Assembly (NCBI GenBank): GCA_905221615.1
Contig: CAJNDT010003846.1
Span: forward strand, 371,001 to 435,000
Source of the DNA: Symbiodinium sp. CCMP2592
Lineage: Eukaryota > Sar > Dinophyceae > Suessiales > Symbiodiniaceae
Direction of reading: 5' to 3'
DNA length: 64,000 bases
A program made the translations under genes and the position numbers. Shown in pieces: positions 1-10,270 of the stretch (its first letter is position 1; each line of letters begins with the position of its first letter). The notes beneath the pieces were generated by a model, which worked only from the letters and a program-made list of their open reading frames with translations, was not told where the DNA came from and searched no databases.

Positions 1-1230
1 CTCATCCTCCTCCTGCTGGTGCTGCACAGTACCAGAAAAGTGAACCCCAGATCGCTGGAACATGGATTTAGGATGATTAGTGCCGGGATCTCCTATACTT
101 TACCTTAAGGGAATGAGGAGAATCCCTAGGGATCTAAGGACTCATATATTAAGGCTTTTCAGCCCAAAGACCATACTATATAAGGCTTTTGGGCTATTTT
201 GATCCCTATAGGGAATGATGTTTCAACTTTCTGGCTACTGTACAATAACTCAAGGCTGGTGTGTTCCTATGATTCGTGCTATCCATGTTAGGGTTTAGGG
301 TTTAGGCTTTAGGGTTTAGGGTTTAGGGCAGCAGTTGCGCAGCGGTTGTTGAAAACGATACTGCTGTTGGCAGTAGTATACTACCATTCTGTAAGATCGG
401 GCCTTGATCATGAGAACCGGGGATATTTGTGCATGGACTTTACAGCACTTTCACGACTCAATCGCCCAGGCCCAGAAAGGATTTTGGGAGTTTAAGGCTT
501 CTGGGACAGAGCAACTGGATTCTTGTTGGATTCTTGTTATTAACTAAGTTACCATGATAAGGAAAGACATATGATTGACTATAGTGACTATAGATCCCAA
601 GTATGGTACCTTAAGCTAATTCCTAAACAACAACCCAGATAGTCTCGAGCAACCTCCACCAAGGCTCCAAAGGCCCCGATGCTGCGCCTCTACTGACCCC
701 AGCTGCGCACGCACCCGGCGAACGGCCAGGTCCGTAGCAGACATGGCTGAAGGCTTCTGGTGAAGGGCGTGCTCTGGTGAGCTAAGCTCCGGGGTTCGCA
801 ACCAGGCTGGCCGCGGGTACACCGAGTTGTCCAGGACTGGTGATTTTTCAGACTTTCTCTGCGTGCTTTAAGGTCTTCAGTCAAGCAGGCCTTAAAGCTT
901 TCATGCCAGGTAGGCCCAAACCCAACAGCGTAAACCCTAAGTAGTCGACCCCATGTGGACCGTGGGTCTAAAGATCGGCTTCAAGCCAGGATGGCTGCAC
1001 ACACATGCACGGCTTCCACATATTCGGCTGGGGGCTCAAAGCTGAGCTCGAGGGGGAGTGAGCCAGGCAGTGGCCTGAATGCAAAAGCCTAGTTCGGAAG
1101 TGCCAAACCTCTAAGTCCTACTCCCTACGTGTAGCCCAAAAGGCCAAACCTTTTCGCGGCCCTTCGCTCTTAGACTCGCTCCGTCGGAGAGCGGACGAGT
1201 GCTTTCAAAATCTGAATTCGAGGTTCCAAG
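1..1230. other. Gene-poor left end
   Basis: No convincing gene is visible. A short run of telomere-like TTTAGGG units lies at about 290-330. The stretch 640-840 is GC-rich and open in more than one minus-strand frame, so it could hold an exon, but no family pattern such as the PPR spacing seen further right is recognisable. The remainder is AT-rich sequence with short TTTAAGG/GGATCC-type words like those in the palindromic elements elsewhere in the window. Confidence 0.5.
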
Positions 1231-1246
1231 CCCTACATACCTTTAG

Positions 1247-1291
1247 GTGTGTACACATACATATACATGTACCTGTATTCACATTGTTCTG

Positions 1292-1377
<86 letters not shown>

Positions 1378-1560
1378 ACATATGTATATACATATGTGCA
1401 TATATATATATATATATATACACACATAAACATAGATATCACTGTGAATATACATGCTTACACATATATATATATATATACACATGCAAACATATCTATA
1501 TCTATATCTGTATATATATATGTATATATATATACACATGTATGTACAGATATACATATG
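1247..1560. repeat. (CT)n plus (TA)n compound microsatellite
   Basis: A CT dinucleotide run covers about 1293-1377 with one interruption near 1365. It is followed by several TA runs up to about 1535. The Ser-Leu, Arg-Glu and Tyr-Ile open frames here are products of the dinucleotide repeat and are not genes. Confidence 0.95.
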
Positions 1561-1762
1561 CGTGTGTTAGAAACATGAGTGCAAGTAAGAATATACATGA
1601 CATTACAGATGTACGGGTACAAAGAGACAGAAAAGCATCGGTTTGCGTTTGTGTGTGGATGGGAGGGGAGGGGGGATGCATTGGTGCATACGCCGCATTA
1701 CATTTCTTGACATTACATTGCTTGTATGAAAAGCATGTCATCACACCTTGGATTGCATTGCA

Positions 1763-2040
1763 TTACAGCATACATACAACTATGTGCATATGACACACCT
1801 GCTGGTATGAATGTATTGCCACATAAGCCTTTGGTCGGTTCGTTGTACAGGTATACGTATGCGAATACATGTACGCACCGTGCCTAAAAACACACACCAC
1901 ATGCACGTACACATAGTCGCAAACATACACATACACATGCATACATTCATACATGCATACATACATACGAACGCAAAACGTTAGATGCATGCAAGCGTGT
2001 GTATACATATGCTGCATATTGTTGAACGCGCGCACAAACA
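1763..2040. repeat. Degenerate CATA/ACAT-rich tract
   Basis: The tract is rich in CATACATA and ACACAT words, a decayed tetranucleotide microsatellite. No coding signal is visible in it. Confidence 0.6.
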
Positions 2041-2200
2041 CTCAGACACTCTGTTTCGTCGAGCAGATCTTGGATGATGCCAGGGTCTCCCTTGGAAAAT
2101 GTCGTCGCTGCCCGGGGAAGCTGAGACCAAGGGAACGGCTGCAAGCCTTCCCTCGAGCTTACCAGCCTATGCACCACAAAGTCTGTAGCCTCAACCCCGA
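2040..2200 (-). CDS. Possible exon, unrecognised
   Basis: The minus strand is open and GC-richer than its flanks. It reads an amphipathic segment including FSKGDPGIIQDLLDETE. The position downstream of the PPR gene and the composition suggest an exon, but no family is recognised and no clear splice sites were fixed. It could also be chance. Confidence 0.25.
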
Positions 2201-2213
2201 AACTAGGGGACAG

Positions 2214-2290
2214 TAATATGGTACCCTCAATAGTAGGATCCTTATTATAAGGACCCTTAAATGAGGTACCCCTAAATTTCAAAATTACAA
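2214..2290. repeat. PAL-E palindromic element, partial
   Basis: It carries the PAL-E core (TAGTAGGATCCTTATTATAA, then GGACCC and GGTACCCCTAA). It lacks the outer TTTCCGAAA/TTTCGGAAA arms, so it is a degraded or truncated copy. Confidence 0.6.
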
Positions 2291-2548
2291 AAGCCACGAT
2301 GTGCTTGATGTTTCTGTCCAGGAGGGGTCTGCTCAAAGCGTTTCTGACCCTTTTTTTGAGAGCCCTTTGTGAATCAAACGCCGATCGCATTTTGCCGGGT
2401 TAGGCTGTGGCAGATCTACTGCTTCTACTCCGTTTCGGGTTTGGGGGTTTAGGGGTTTAGGGTTTGGGGATTAGGGGTTTAGGGTTTAGGGTTTGCGGGT
2501 TTAGGGTTTAGGGGAAGTTCTACTCAAAGTGCCTCACAAGGCTGCATG

Positions 2549-2660
2549 ATGTGGAAGTTTCCGAAAGAAGGGGGCCCTAATATAGTACCCTAAACAGTAG
2601 GATCCTTATTACAAGGACCCCAAAACAAGGTAACCCCTAATTTTCGGAAACTCCCATGTG
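2549..2660. repeat. PAL-E palindromic element
   Basis: The terminal inverted arms read approximately GAAGTTTCCGAAA and TTTCGGAAACTCCCATG. Between them lies a second symmetrical core around GTAGGATCCTTATTACAAGG. At about 110 bp with no coding capacity it looks like a MITE, or a foldback element, and can form one long hairpin. Confidence 0.8.
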
Positions 2661-2749
2661 AGGGGTTTTAGGCTTCGGATTCGGGCCGCCCCTGCGATGC
2701 ATAGCTGTCCGTGGTGGGATTCCTCGTTAGGGGCGCAGCCCCAAAACCT

Positions 2750-2840
2750 AAACCCTATGGATCCCATTAAGGAACCCTGTAGATCCTTTTAGGAGCCCTT
2801 TAAGGAACCCTGTAGATCCCTTTAAGGACAAAAGCCGAAA
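2750..2840. repeat. Tandem ~32-bp repeat
   Basis: The phrase AAGGAACCCTGTAGATCC recurs with TTTTAGGAGCCC or TTTAAGGAC spacers. It is part of the TTTAAGGG/GGATCC simple-repeat background of this genome. Confidence 0.6.
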
Positions 2841-2938
2841 CCCTAGGAAGGCGGACCGCTCCTGGCAGGACAAAGAAGGAGATCCCGGCTGCCTGTACAA
2901 CCACTCAACGCCTCAAAATTCATTCTAGAAATTCCACA

Positions 2939-3048
2939 CTTGGAGGATCATGGGACTTAGTAACTAGGGTTATAAATAAGGTAACTATACTTATAACTCC
3001 AATTAGGGTACTTATAACCTTAGTTACTAAGTCCCATGATCCTCCAAG
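2939..3048. repeat. PAL-B variant palindrome, copy 1 of an identical pair
   Basis: This is a 110-bp near-perfect palindrome with arms CTTGGAGGATCATGGGACTT and its complement. By eye it is identical along its whole length to the copy at 21394-21503. It has no open reading frame. Exact identity between copies 18 kb apart points to recent movement or conversion. Confidence 0.9.
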
Positions 3049-4018
3049 CAGGGTCTAGGGCTTTTAGTTAAGGACCCCTTTTTTGCATGTGCACGAGGTT
3101 CAGGGTCTAGGGTTTAGGGCTTATCGTTTAGGGTTTATCGTTTGTGGTTTGGGGTACAGTTCAGGACGAGTCCGCGGCTGGGGGATTGCGGCGTCTCTGC
3201 CGCTGGGGTCTTTCGCTCCATCAAGAGGACCCTTAGGGGGTCCTTATTAGGTCCTTATTATGGGCATTAAGGCCCCCTACCCGCCCTCCCCCTACCTTTG
3301 TAGGAGTCCTTATGACTCCATCTGCGCGACTCGCGGAGTGCCCGCCACTCCCGCAAGGCGATGCGACGTCCAGACAAAGTGAAGGAACCTCCGAGTGGTT
3401 CGGGGGTTCTAGGGGTTATAGGGTTTGTAGGGCTTCTAGGGCTTCTAGGGTTTATAGGATTTAGGTTTTTTTCGGATTTAAGGTTTAGGGTTTGGGGTTT
3501 AGGGTTCATTTGGCTTTACTTCAAGTCCAAATGGGGCCCACAAGATATCTCATTTGGTGCTGCGTGCTGTTCACAAGGTCAGGGAAAGGCTTATGGCGCT
3601 TATGGAGTCTCATTGAGATTCTGCCAAGGCTTTTGGGTTATGAGTCAGGGTTTGGGATTCAGGGGCATATCGGCCGAAGGTTTGAGGCTCTATTCCTTGG
3701 GGAACAAGTTGGAGTTTGAGCTTCTAGCCTCAGGGCGTTGTGCCTGAAGCCCTAGACCCCAAAACAAAAACCCTAAAGCTAGTCAGTAGAAATATGCCGT
3801 GGATACAAGTTCGCCACGGCTAGCTGCGACATGCCCCCGCAAGTGAAGAGGAACTCTGTACACCTCGACATATCCACGCATAAGCCTGCCCCAAGACATG
3901 GGCCCATGATACTTATTCCGTATTGCTGTTTGGGGTACCACATAGGGTCCATGAACCCCTGCATCCTGAACGGATCCAGCGGAGCCTGCCGCAGCAAGCA
4001 CAAGCTCCAGCCCAACCA

Positions 4019-4801
4019 TCAGAGCCCAGAAGCTGGAGCAGCGTGATGGATCTGCCCATGCTCAGCTTGCAAAGTCATCCTGCGCGTTTTGGTCCTCTGC
4101 AGAAGGAGCTGGGCGGGACCACAGTCGATGTCGTGGATGAGGGACGCGGCAACGCCAGCGGACGATTGTCGCTGGTGGCATCCTACCCGGCAGAACCTGA
4201 TGTGACGGGACGGGTCGTTGTCGCGGTACTGGCCGATGAAAACGTTGCCGTCGTCCCTTGTTCTCCAAGCAGCGCTGCCGGAGCCTTCCTAGCTCGGCGG
4301 TTGCAGGGAACGGACCTTCTCCAACTCGCCAAAGAAAAGCAGGGAATACTGCCACTTGGACCCCTGCTCGCAGGCGTTGATGGCCAAGTTGTAGAGAGCG
4401 GCATCAGGCTCCCAACGCTGGAGATTCACATCCTGAAGCAGTTCAAGGACATGCTGCCAGCGCCCTCGCTTCTCGCAGGCGGAGGCAGCGGCAGAGCAGC
4501 AGATCAGGTTCCCGGAAACCTTCCTGGAGCCCATCTCTCGCAAATGTTGGAGGGCCTCTTCCCAGAGCCCACCCATGCCGCAGGCATTGATGGCGGCTGT
4601 GTAAGAAACGACGCCCCGCTGCAGAGACTGGCCTTCCATGGACGCAAAAACCTCCAGGGTGCTTTGCCACTTTCCGCCATTCGTGCAAGCAGCCATCGCT
4701 GTGGTACAAGTCTTGGCATCCAAGGCCAGGCGCGCCTTCTCCTTGAATCGGGACTTAAGTATCTCCATCTCTTCAAGATAGTGGTATACGAAGTACACCA
4801 T
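4019..4801 (-). CDS. PPR protein, C-terminal exon with in-frame TAG
   Basis: This exon encodes four consecutive PPR motifs: a first around CTTAMAACTNGGKWQSTL, then YTAAINACGMGGLWEEAL, SAAASACEKRGRWQHVL and YNLAINACEQGSKWQYSL, at about 35-residue spacing. PPR proteins are helical-repeat RNA binders, usually acting in mitochondria or plastids. An in-frame TAG lies at 4289-4291. The same frame then stays open for 89 more residues (including DDGNVFIGQYRDND and SLIHDIDCGPAQLLLQ) to a TGA at 4019-4021. The right edge abuts a (TA)n microsatellite with an in-frame TAG just before the ATG at 4801, so 4801 may be a splice boundary and not a true start. The large plus-strand open frame here is its antisense shadow. 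The PPR assignment is firm. Whether the extension is translated is open. Confidence 0.8.
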
Positions 4802-4831
4802 CTACATATATATATATATACACACACACTC

Positions 4832-4880
<49 letters not shown>

Positions 4881-4965
4881 GTGTATATATGTATCTTAGA
4901 GTTTATATGCTTGTACCCATATAGGTATTACATATATACATATATATATATATGTACTATAGCTA
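4800..4965. repeat. (TA)n microsatellite
   Basis: TA/TG-rich runs lie directly upstream (minus strand) of the PPR terminal exon. They probably belong to the preceding intron. Confidence 0.9.
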
Positions 4966-5089
4966 TGTTTGTTTAGATGAAGTTGGCACACAACAGACCA
5001 CACCAAACAACCCGGCTCCGTTGCATTAAACCGGCGAAGGAGATCCCAAAACCCTAAACCCTAAACCCTAAACCCTAAACCCTAAAACT

Positions 5090-5174
5090 TCCGGTTCCAG
5101 CCGAGGTGCCAGGTTCCAGAAAAGGCCGAGGGCGTGAGACCACTGCCCACCCTTCCTTGATCAAGCAGGAATTC
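5090..5174 (-). CDS. Possible PPR exon fragment
   Basis: A short GC-rich minus-strand segment reads NSCLIKEGWAVVSRPRPFLE. This resembles helix A/B of a PPR (N-S-C, then E-G-W). It is flanked by CCCTAAA repeats on the right-strand left side. It is a weak call because only about 20 residues fit. Confidence 0.35.
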
Positions 5175-5391
5175 GCTTTCAGGCTGTTCAGGGTTCGGGG
5201 CTTAGGAGTTTAGGAGTTTAGGAGTTTAGGGTTTGGGGTTTGAGGTTGAAGATTTAAGTTTAGACTTCATGATTTGGGGCTTCAGGTGGAGGGTGCAGGT
5301 TTGAGGGCTCTGAACCCCAAGTAGAAACCAAAGCCGTGCAGTACAAGCCCACCGGACCCCAGGCCAACTCCACAAGACCCTAAAGGGAACT

Positions 5392-5476
5392 CCAGAAAGT
5401 TGGAATATGGTTTCAGGGTAGGATACCTTATAATTTACCATAAAGGGTTTAGGATAATCATATTCCAACTTTCTGG
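5392..5476. repeat. Palindromic element with CCAGAAAGTTGGAATAT arms
   Basis: The arms CCAGAAAGTTGGAATATG and CATATTCCAACTTTCTGG are exact complements around an AT-rich centre. It is non-coding, MITE-like, and distinct from PAL-A to PAL-E. A diverged relative lies at 42262-42362. Confidence 0.8.
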
Positions 5477-5726
5477 CTTTTACTTTAGACCCATGTCAAA
5501 ACAAAAACCCTGAGCTTCAAGTATGTTCCGAGGCCCTTAACCCCAAGAGACCTCAACCCCCAAACCCCTAAACACCCTCAAACCCTAAAGATCCCTTTGA
5601 AGGAATCCCTCAAAACCCTACAGACCCCTTTAAACGGAACCCAAAAAACCCTAAAATCCCTAAAACCCCTCAAACCCCTGAAAACCCTAAACCCTAAAAC
5701 CCCTAAAACCCCTGAAACCCCGCCCC

Positions 5727-5817
5727 CAGTGAAGCCCCAGCCGCTCGCATGAGCTCATGGCCAGGCCGTAGGTGACCACATCCGCCGGCAGCGCCCGGCT
5801 CAGGCACCTGGAACCAC
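5727..5817 (-). CDS. PPR protein, internal exon
   Basis: The minus strand reads ADVVTYGLAMSSCERLGL. This is the classical PPR helix A (D-V-V-T-Y, then S-C) followed by the start of helix B. It lies in the same direction as the terminal exon at 4019 and has TTTAGGG-type intron sequence on both sides. Confidence 0.65.
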
Positions 5818-5821
5818 CCAG

Positions 5822-6828
5822 TAGTTTAGGGTTTAGGGTTTAGTTTTTTAGGGTTTAGGGTTTAGGGGTTTAGGGTTTTGGGGTTTAGGGTTTTAGGGTT
5901 TAGTTTTTTAGGGTTTAGGGTTTTGGGGTTTAGGGTTTTTGGGTTTAGGGTTTTAGGGTTTAGATTTTTAGGGTTTAGGGTTTAGGGGTTTAGGGTTTTG
6001 GGGTTTAGGGTTTTAGGGTTTAGTTTTTTAGGGTTTAGGGTTTAGGGGTTTAGGGTTTTGGGGTTTAGGGTTTTAGGGTTTAGTTTTTTTAGGGTTTAGG
6101 GGTTTAGGGTTTTGGGGTTTAGGGTTTAGGGTTTAGGTTTTTAGGGTTTAGGGTTTAGGGGTTTAGGGTTTAGGGGTTTAGGGTTTTGGGGTTTAGTTTT
6201 TTAGGGTTTAGGGTTTAGTTTTTTAGGGTTTTGGGGTTTAGGGTTTTAGGGTTTAGTTTTTTAGGGTTTAGGGTTTAGGGGTTCAGGGTTTTGGGGTTTT
6301 GGGTTTAGGGTTTAGTTTTTTAGGGTTTAGGGTTTAGGGGTTTAGGGTTTTGGGGTTTAGGGTTTAGGGTTTAGTTTTTTAGGGTTTAGGGGTTTAGGGT
6401 TTTGGGGTTTAGGGTTTTAGGGTTTAGTTTTTTAGGGTTTTGGGGTTTAGGGTTTTAGGGTTTAGTTTTTTAGGGTTTAGGGTTTTGGGGTTTAGGGTTT
6501 TTGGGTTTAGGGTTTTAGGGTTTAGATTTTTAGGGTTTAGGGTTTAGGGGTTTAGGGTTTTGGGGTTTAGGGTTTTAGGGTTTAGTTTTTTAGGGTTTAG
6601 GGTTTAGGGGTTTAGGGTTTTGGGGTTTAGGGTTTTAGGGTTTAGTTTTTTTAGGGTTTAGGGGTTTAGGGTTTTGGGGTTTAGGGTTTAGGGTTTAGTT
6701 TTTTAGGGTTTAGGGTTTAGGGGTTTAGGGTTTTGGGGTTTAGGGTTTAGGGTTCAGTTTTTTAGGGTTTAGGGTTTAGGGGTTTAGGGTTTTGAGGTTT
6801 AGGGTTTTAGGGTTTAGGGGTTTAGGGT
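5822..6828. repeat. Higher-order TTTAGGG-derived tandem array
   Basis: About 1 kb is built only from variants TTTAGGG, TTTTGGGG, TTTAGGGG and TTTTTTAGGG. Larger blocks of about 65-75 bp (ending in GTTTAGTTTTTTAGGG) repeat many times. It is interstitial, inside a PPR intron, so it is not a chromosome end. Confidence 0.95.
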
Positions 6829-6935
6829 AAGAGTAGCCCTTAAGGGATCCTTGAGACGTTGCGGATGGCGGCTAGCCCAGGGTGCGGGGTTTAAGAACTA
6901 GGATTCAGGGCTTCGGATCTGCTCACTTCTCCATC

Positions 6936-7026
6936 TGGGTAGTTGTCAAAATGATGGTCCCTTTCGGGTACCCTTAATATTAGGTGCCGTATTATCTGAG
7001 GGACCCCAATTTTGACAACCACTCAT
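6936..7026. repeat. PAL-A palindromic element
   Basis: The arms TGGGTAGTTGTCAAAAT and ATTTTGACAACCACTCA enclose a centre carrying TTAATATTAGGTGCCGTATTA. It is about 91 bp and non-coding. It ends 25 bp from the next PPR exon. Confidence 0.85.
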
Positions 7027-7051
7027 CCAGCAAACTCCCTACCTCAAGCAT

Positions 7052-7140
7052 GTGCTACTGCAGCCCTCGTGCCTGGCAAGGAGTAGAAGAGCCACTTGCC
7101 ATTGGCCGCTCGACACGCAGGATCTCCTTGAGGTCTGGTA
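7052..7140 (-). CDS. PPR protein, internal exon
   Basis: The minus strand reads SSGQWQVALLLLARHEG, a PPR helix B signature (G-Q-W-Q-x-A-L-x-L-L). Only half a repeat is present, as for other exons here. The left edge is close to a PAL-A element. Confidence 0.6.
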
Positions 7141-7739
7141 GTACTCTTCTGAGGTTTCTGTCAGGGGCTTGGGATTATTCAAAGGGTTGCTGGAAGGGTG
7201 GAGGGTGTGACGTTTGCGGCGTCAGACTTGGTGTCGCTTTCGAGTTGCATTAGATCCTTCTACCAGTTTAGAGACCCAAACAGAATGGTCGGCTGAAGGG
7301 TTTGGGGCCTGCAGTTGGGGATTCAGCGTCCAGCATTTCAGGTGTTCGAGGGATCGGGCTCGCGTTTGATATCTGGAGTTTCGGCTTAGGGCTCAGGGAT
7401 GCGGTCTGGGATTTTAGGCACAGGTTCAGGTTGTTGCCTTCAGCGTGCGAGATCCCGAGGCACGGCACCAGCCGACGTATTATATAGACGAGCTGTGAAG
7501 GTAGATGGAAGCAAACCGACAAGAGAATTAACAAGGTTGCAACACGGACACAAACATTCATCAAGAACCCTCCGGCAAAAAAGGCTCCCTCAAGCAGGGA
7601 CACACCCGCATGGGGAAGACCACAAAGAACGTCCTAATCCACACCCCGTTCAACACCTGCTGTTTACTAAACAGCACGGCGCACCTTGAAATCACCTCGC
7701 GCTGGACTGACTTGAAACGCCAAAACACTGAACAACGAT

Positions 7740-7812
7740 TCGAAGCAGAATTTAATTTATTATTATTATTATCATTATTAATAATATTATTTGATGATAT
7801 TTTAAATAAATA
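7740..7812. repeat. AT-rich (ATT)n tract at an intron start
   Basis: TTATTATTATTATCATTATT-type sequence begins immediately 3' (minus strand) of the GT that closes the exon at 7815. It belongs to the intron. Confidence 0.7.
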
Positions 7813-7814
7813 AC

Positions 7815-7987
7815 CTCCAACAGGTACTTCCATGCATCTTTCCGGCTCAGGGGCAGGGCCGAATTGTAGGTGATCACGCTGCTGCGCAAGTCTTCCTCCA
7901 CCGACACTAGCAAAGAGACAGCCACCTGCCAAAGATCGCCACCTGCCAGTGAGGTTAGTGTTGTAGCAACAGCTGAGGGCAGCACCA
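7815..7987 (-). CDS. PPR protein, internal exon
   Basis: The minus-strand reading includes GGDLWQVAVSLLVSVEED and SSVITYNSALPLSRKD: helix B of one repeat, then helix A of the next. The exon closes at a GTTATT donor (7814 leftwards). The ATG at about 7985 is internal and not a gene start. The exon lies in line with the other minus-strand PPR exons. Confidence 0.65.
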
Positions 7988-8159
7988 GTTCATTGGATGG
8001 ACCAAACGAGACACCTGTTCTGCTGCATCCTGGATGATTCTTCCTCTGACTCTTCAGGTTACTCTGCTAGAGTGCTAACAGCGCCAAGGCGGACAAGGAC
8101 CAGCGGCACCAACTTCAAACGAACTGCATCAGCCACTTTCAAGGTCGCAGCTGACTATC

Positions 8160-9020
8160 GCCATGAACCGCAACAATATCATCATCGACATCCTCATCAC
8201 CGTCATTAGCATCATCAGCATCATCATCATTATCAACACCATGACCTTGAAGGCCATGTTCATGGTCATTACCACCACCACCACCACCACCACCACCACC
8301 ACCACCACCACCACCACCACCACCACCACCACCACCACCACCACCACCACCATGATCATCATCGTCGTCATCATCAGCAGCCGCAGCTTCAGCACCAGCA
8401 ACGCCATCATCACCACCACCACCACCACCAGCATCACCCTCACCACCATCGCCATCAACATCCAAAGCACCATCACTAGTATCATCATCATCATCATCAT
8501 CGCCTTCATCGTCATCATCAGTACCAAGATCATCATCTTCTCTATCACCATCATCCTTGCCATGATATCGTTATTGCCACCACCATCATCGCCATCACCA
8601 TCAAAACCATAATGGCCGCCGTGATCATCACGATCACCGTCATCATCATTTGCTGCAGCAGCAGCAGCAGGAGGAGGAACATCATCAACCGAACCACCAC
8701 CACTGCTGTTGTTGGTGCTGTTGGTGTTGATGTCGTCGTAGTAATCATGGTGACTTTGTTGTTGCAGCTGTAGTCGTCGCTGTCGTTGCTGTTGTTGTTG
8801 TTGTTGCTGCTGTTGCTGCCGTTCTTGCTGCCGGTGTTGCTGCCGCTGTTGTTGTGGTCACTGTTGCTGATGTTGCTGTTGCTGCTCTTGTTCTTGGTCT
8901 TGTTATTGCTCTTGTTCTCGTTGTCAGTATCGCTTTTGTTCTTGTTGCTGGCGTAGTTGCTGTTGTTGTTGGTGTTGTTGTTGATGCGGAGTCTCTCAAA
9001 CATGTTGACAGCAATACTAA
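8160..9020. repeat. Trinucleotide microsatellite field
   Basis: This holds a CAC run (about 8269-8353), ATC/CAT runs to about 8620, then GTT/CTG/TTG runs from about 8700 to 8990. All frames give homopolymer or two-letter peptides. It is an intron of the PPR gene. Confidence 0.9.
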
Positions 9021-9058
9021 CTTACTAGCAGTAATCACAACAACAACAACAACCATAC

Positions 9059-9149
9059 CTTGCGCATCTTCGGCAAAGTCGCTCGCTGCTGCGCGGATAG
9101 CCACGTTGTACGCGAGCACGTCGGCCTCCAAGTTCTCGCCCTGCAGCTC
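9059..9149 (-). CDS. PPR protein, internal exon with clear splice sites
   Basis: The minus strand reads ELQGENLEADVLAYNVAIRA, then AASDFAEDAQ, helix A of a PPR. The exon is bounded by an acceptor CCAG before GAGCTG and a donor GTATGG (9058-9053). The PAL-A element at 9171-9274 ends about 20 bp from the acceptor. Confidence 0.7.
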
Positions 9150-9152
9150 CTG

Positions 9153-9298
9153 GTCCGGGAGTTTAGCATGTGGGTAGTTGTCAAAATTAGGGTCCCTTTT
9201 TGGGGTACCCTTAATATTAGGTGCCGTGTTATAATAGGGACCCAAAAAGGGACCCTAATTTTGACAACCACCCATGTAGGGTCTGGGAGTTTCGGATG
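9153..9298. repeat. PAL-A element with 18-bp imperfect direct-repeat flanks
   Basis: The palindrome occupies about 9171-9274 with arms TGGGTAGTTGTCAAAATTAG and its complement. Flanking words at 9153-9170 and 9281-9298 match at about 15 of 18 positions (GTC-GGGAGTTT core). They are a candidate decayed target-site duplication. Confidence 0.75.
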
Positions 9299-9599
9299 CC
9301 GGGGTTGGGGTTTAGAGATGGAGGTCTAGGGTGCTGCCACGCCTAGTGCTAAAGAGGCGACATCCAAGCGCAATCAGAAGCTGCTGCAAAGTTACTGCAA
9401 CGACGGGACGTCTTCTGACATGTGATACATAACACGACATCGAATGCCGCCAAATAAACTTGGCCAAGAACAGCTTCATCCATGGGCAATCAAACATCAA
9501 AACCAAATCACCAAGCGTTTCACCCATAACCGTTAACAGCAGCACTACCGTCAACCTGAGTTTTGACATGATGGCTTCCATCTTCATTAGCAAGCCAAA

Positions 9600-9751
9600 G
9601 AACAACCACAACCACCACCTCCACCACCACCATCATCACACCACAACAACAACCACACCAACACCAATTAACTTAGGATCCAAATCGTCCACAACTTCGC
9701 CGGCGCCACCCAAATCAGTATCATCATGTTTATCACCACTCACCCCATGCA

Positions 9752-9788
<37 letters not shown>

Positions 9789-9860
9789 GCCGCCACCAGC
9801 ATCAGCAACAGCATCACGATTGCCATGGTCGCAAACATCACCATCATCCTCATCGTCATG
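9600..9860. repeat. (CAC)n and (CAT)n trinucleotide tract
   Basis: CCACCAC and CATCATCAT runs occur, the latter at about 9749-9788. They are intronic, and the predicted proteins are low-complexity artefacts. Confidence 0.85.
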
Positions 9861-9875
9861 AGCACTACTAACTAT

Positions 9876-9980
9876 CGCTGCCTGCTCCCGCCCCCTAAAC
9901 TCCTCCAGAAGACCCATGGCTCGAGCCCAGAACTCCGAGGTCTCGCACGCCGCGGCGGCAGCCGTGCGGGCGGGCAGGTC
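9876..9980 (-). CDS. PPR protein, internal exon
   Basis: The minus strand reads AACETSEFWARAMGLLEEF, the A-C-E helix A end followed by a helix B with the usual W-x-x-A spacing. It continues to GREQAAIV before a likely GTTAGT donor. Confidence 0.65.
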
Positions 9981-10169
9981 CAGGGGCAGGCCTTGCTTGG
10001 GTTTCGGGGGGTTTTGGAGGGGGTTTCGGGGGGGGTTAGGGGGGTTTCGGGTCCAGCGGCAGGCGGCTTCTGTTGCTTGGACTCGCCGGGTTTAGGGTTT
10101 GTGGGTTTAGGGGTTTTACGGGTTCAAGGGTGGAGCGCTTGGGGTGTAGAGTTTTTGGCTCCGTGCCTG

Positions 10170-10270
10170 TTTGCTCCAGGTCCTCGAAGACCAGCGCAGC
10201 CTGCTGCCACTGGGTGCTGGTACCACAGGCACTGAGCACAGCCGTGTAGGTGTCAATGCCCACGAAGCGC
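10170..10270 (-). CDS. PPR protein, internal exon
   Basis: The minus strand reads IDTYTAVLSACGTSTQWQQ, then ALVFEDLEQ. This is an almost complete PPR (T-Y-x-A-x-x-S-A-C-G, then W-Q-Q-A). Left of it is TTTAGGG-type intron. Confidence 0.75.

Noticed and set aside
3923..4924. 333-codon plus-strand open frame
   Set aside because: It lies exactly antisense to the PPR terminal exon and ends in Tyr/Ile translated from the (TA)n microsatellite. The PPR pattern on the minus strand explains the openness.
5822..6828. Possible chromosome end (telomere)
   Set aside because: The heptamer array is degenerate, has higher-order blocks, is flanked by PPR exons on both sides, and is far from the window ends.
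8129..9003. Low-complexity frames of 100-166 codons on both strands
   Set aside because: They arise from CAC, CAT and GTT runs in an intron. Only the small piece at 9059-9149 has PPR character.
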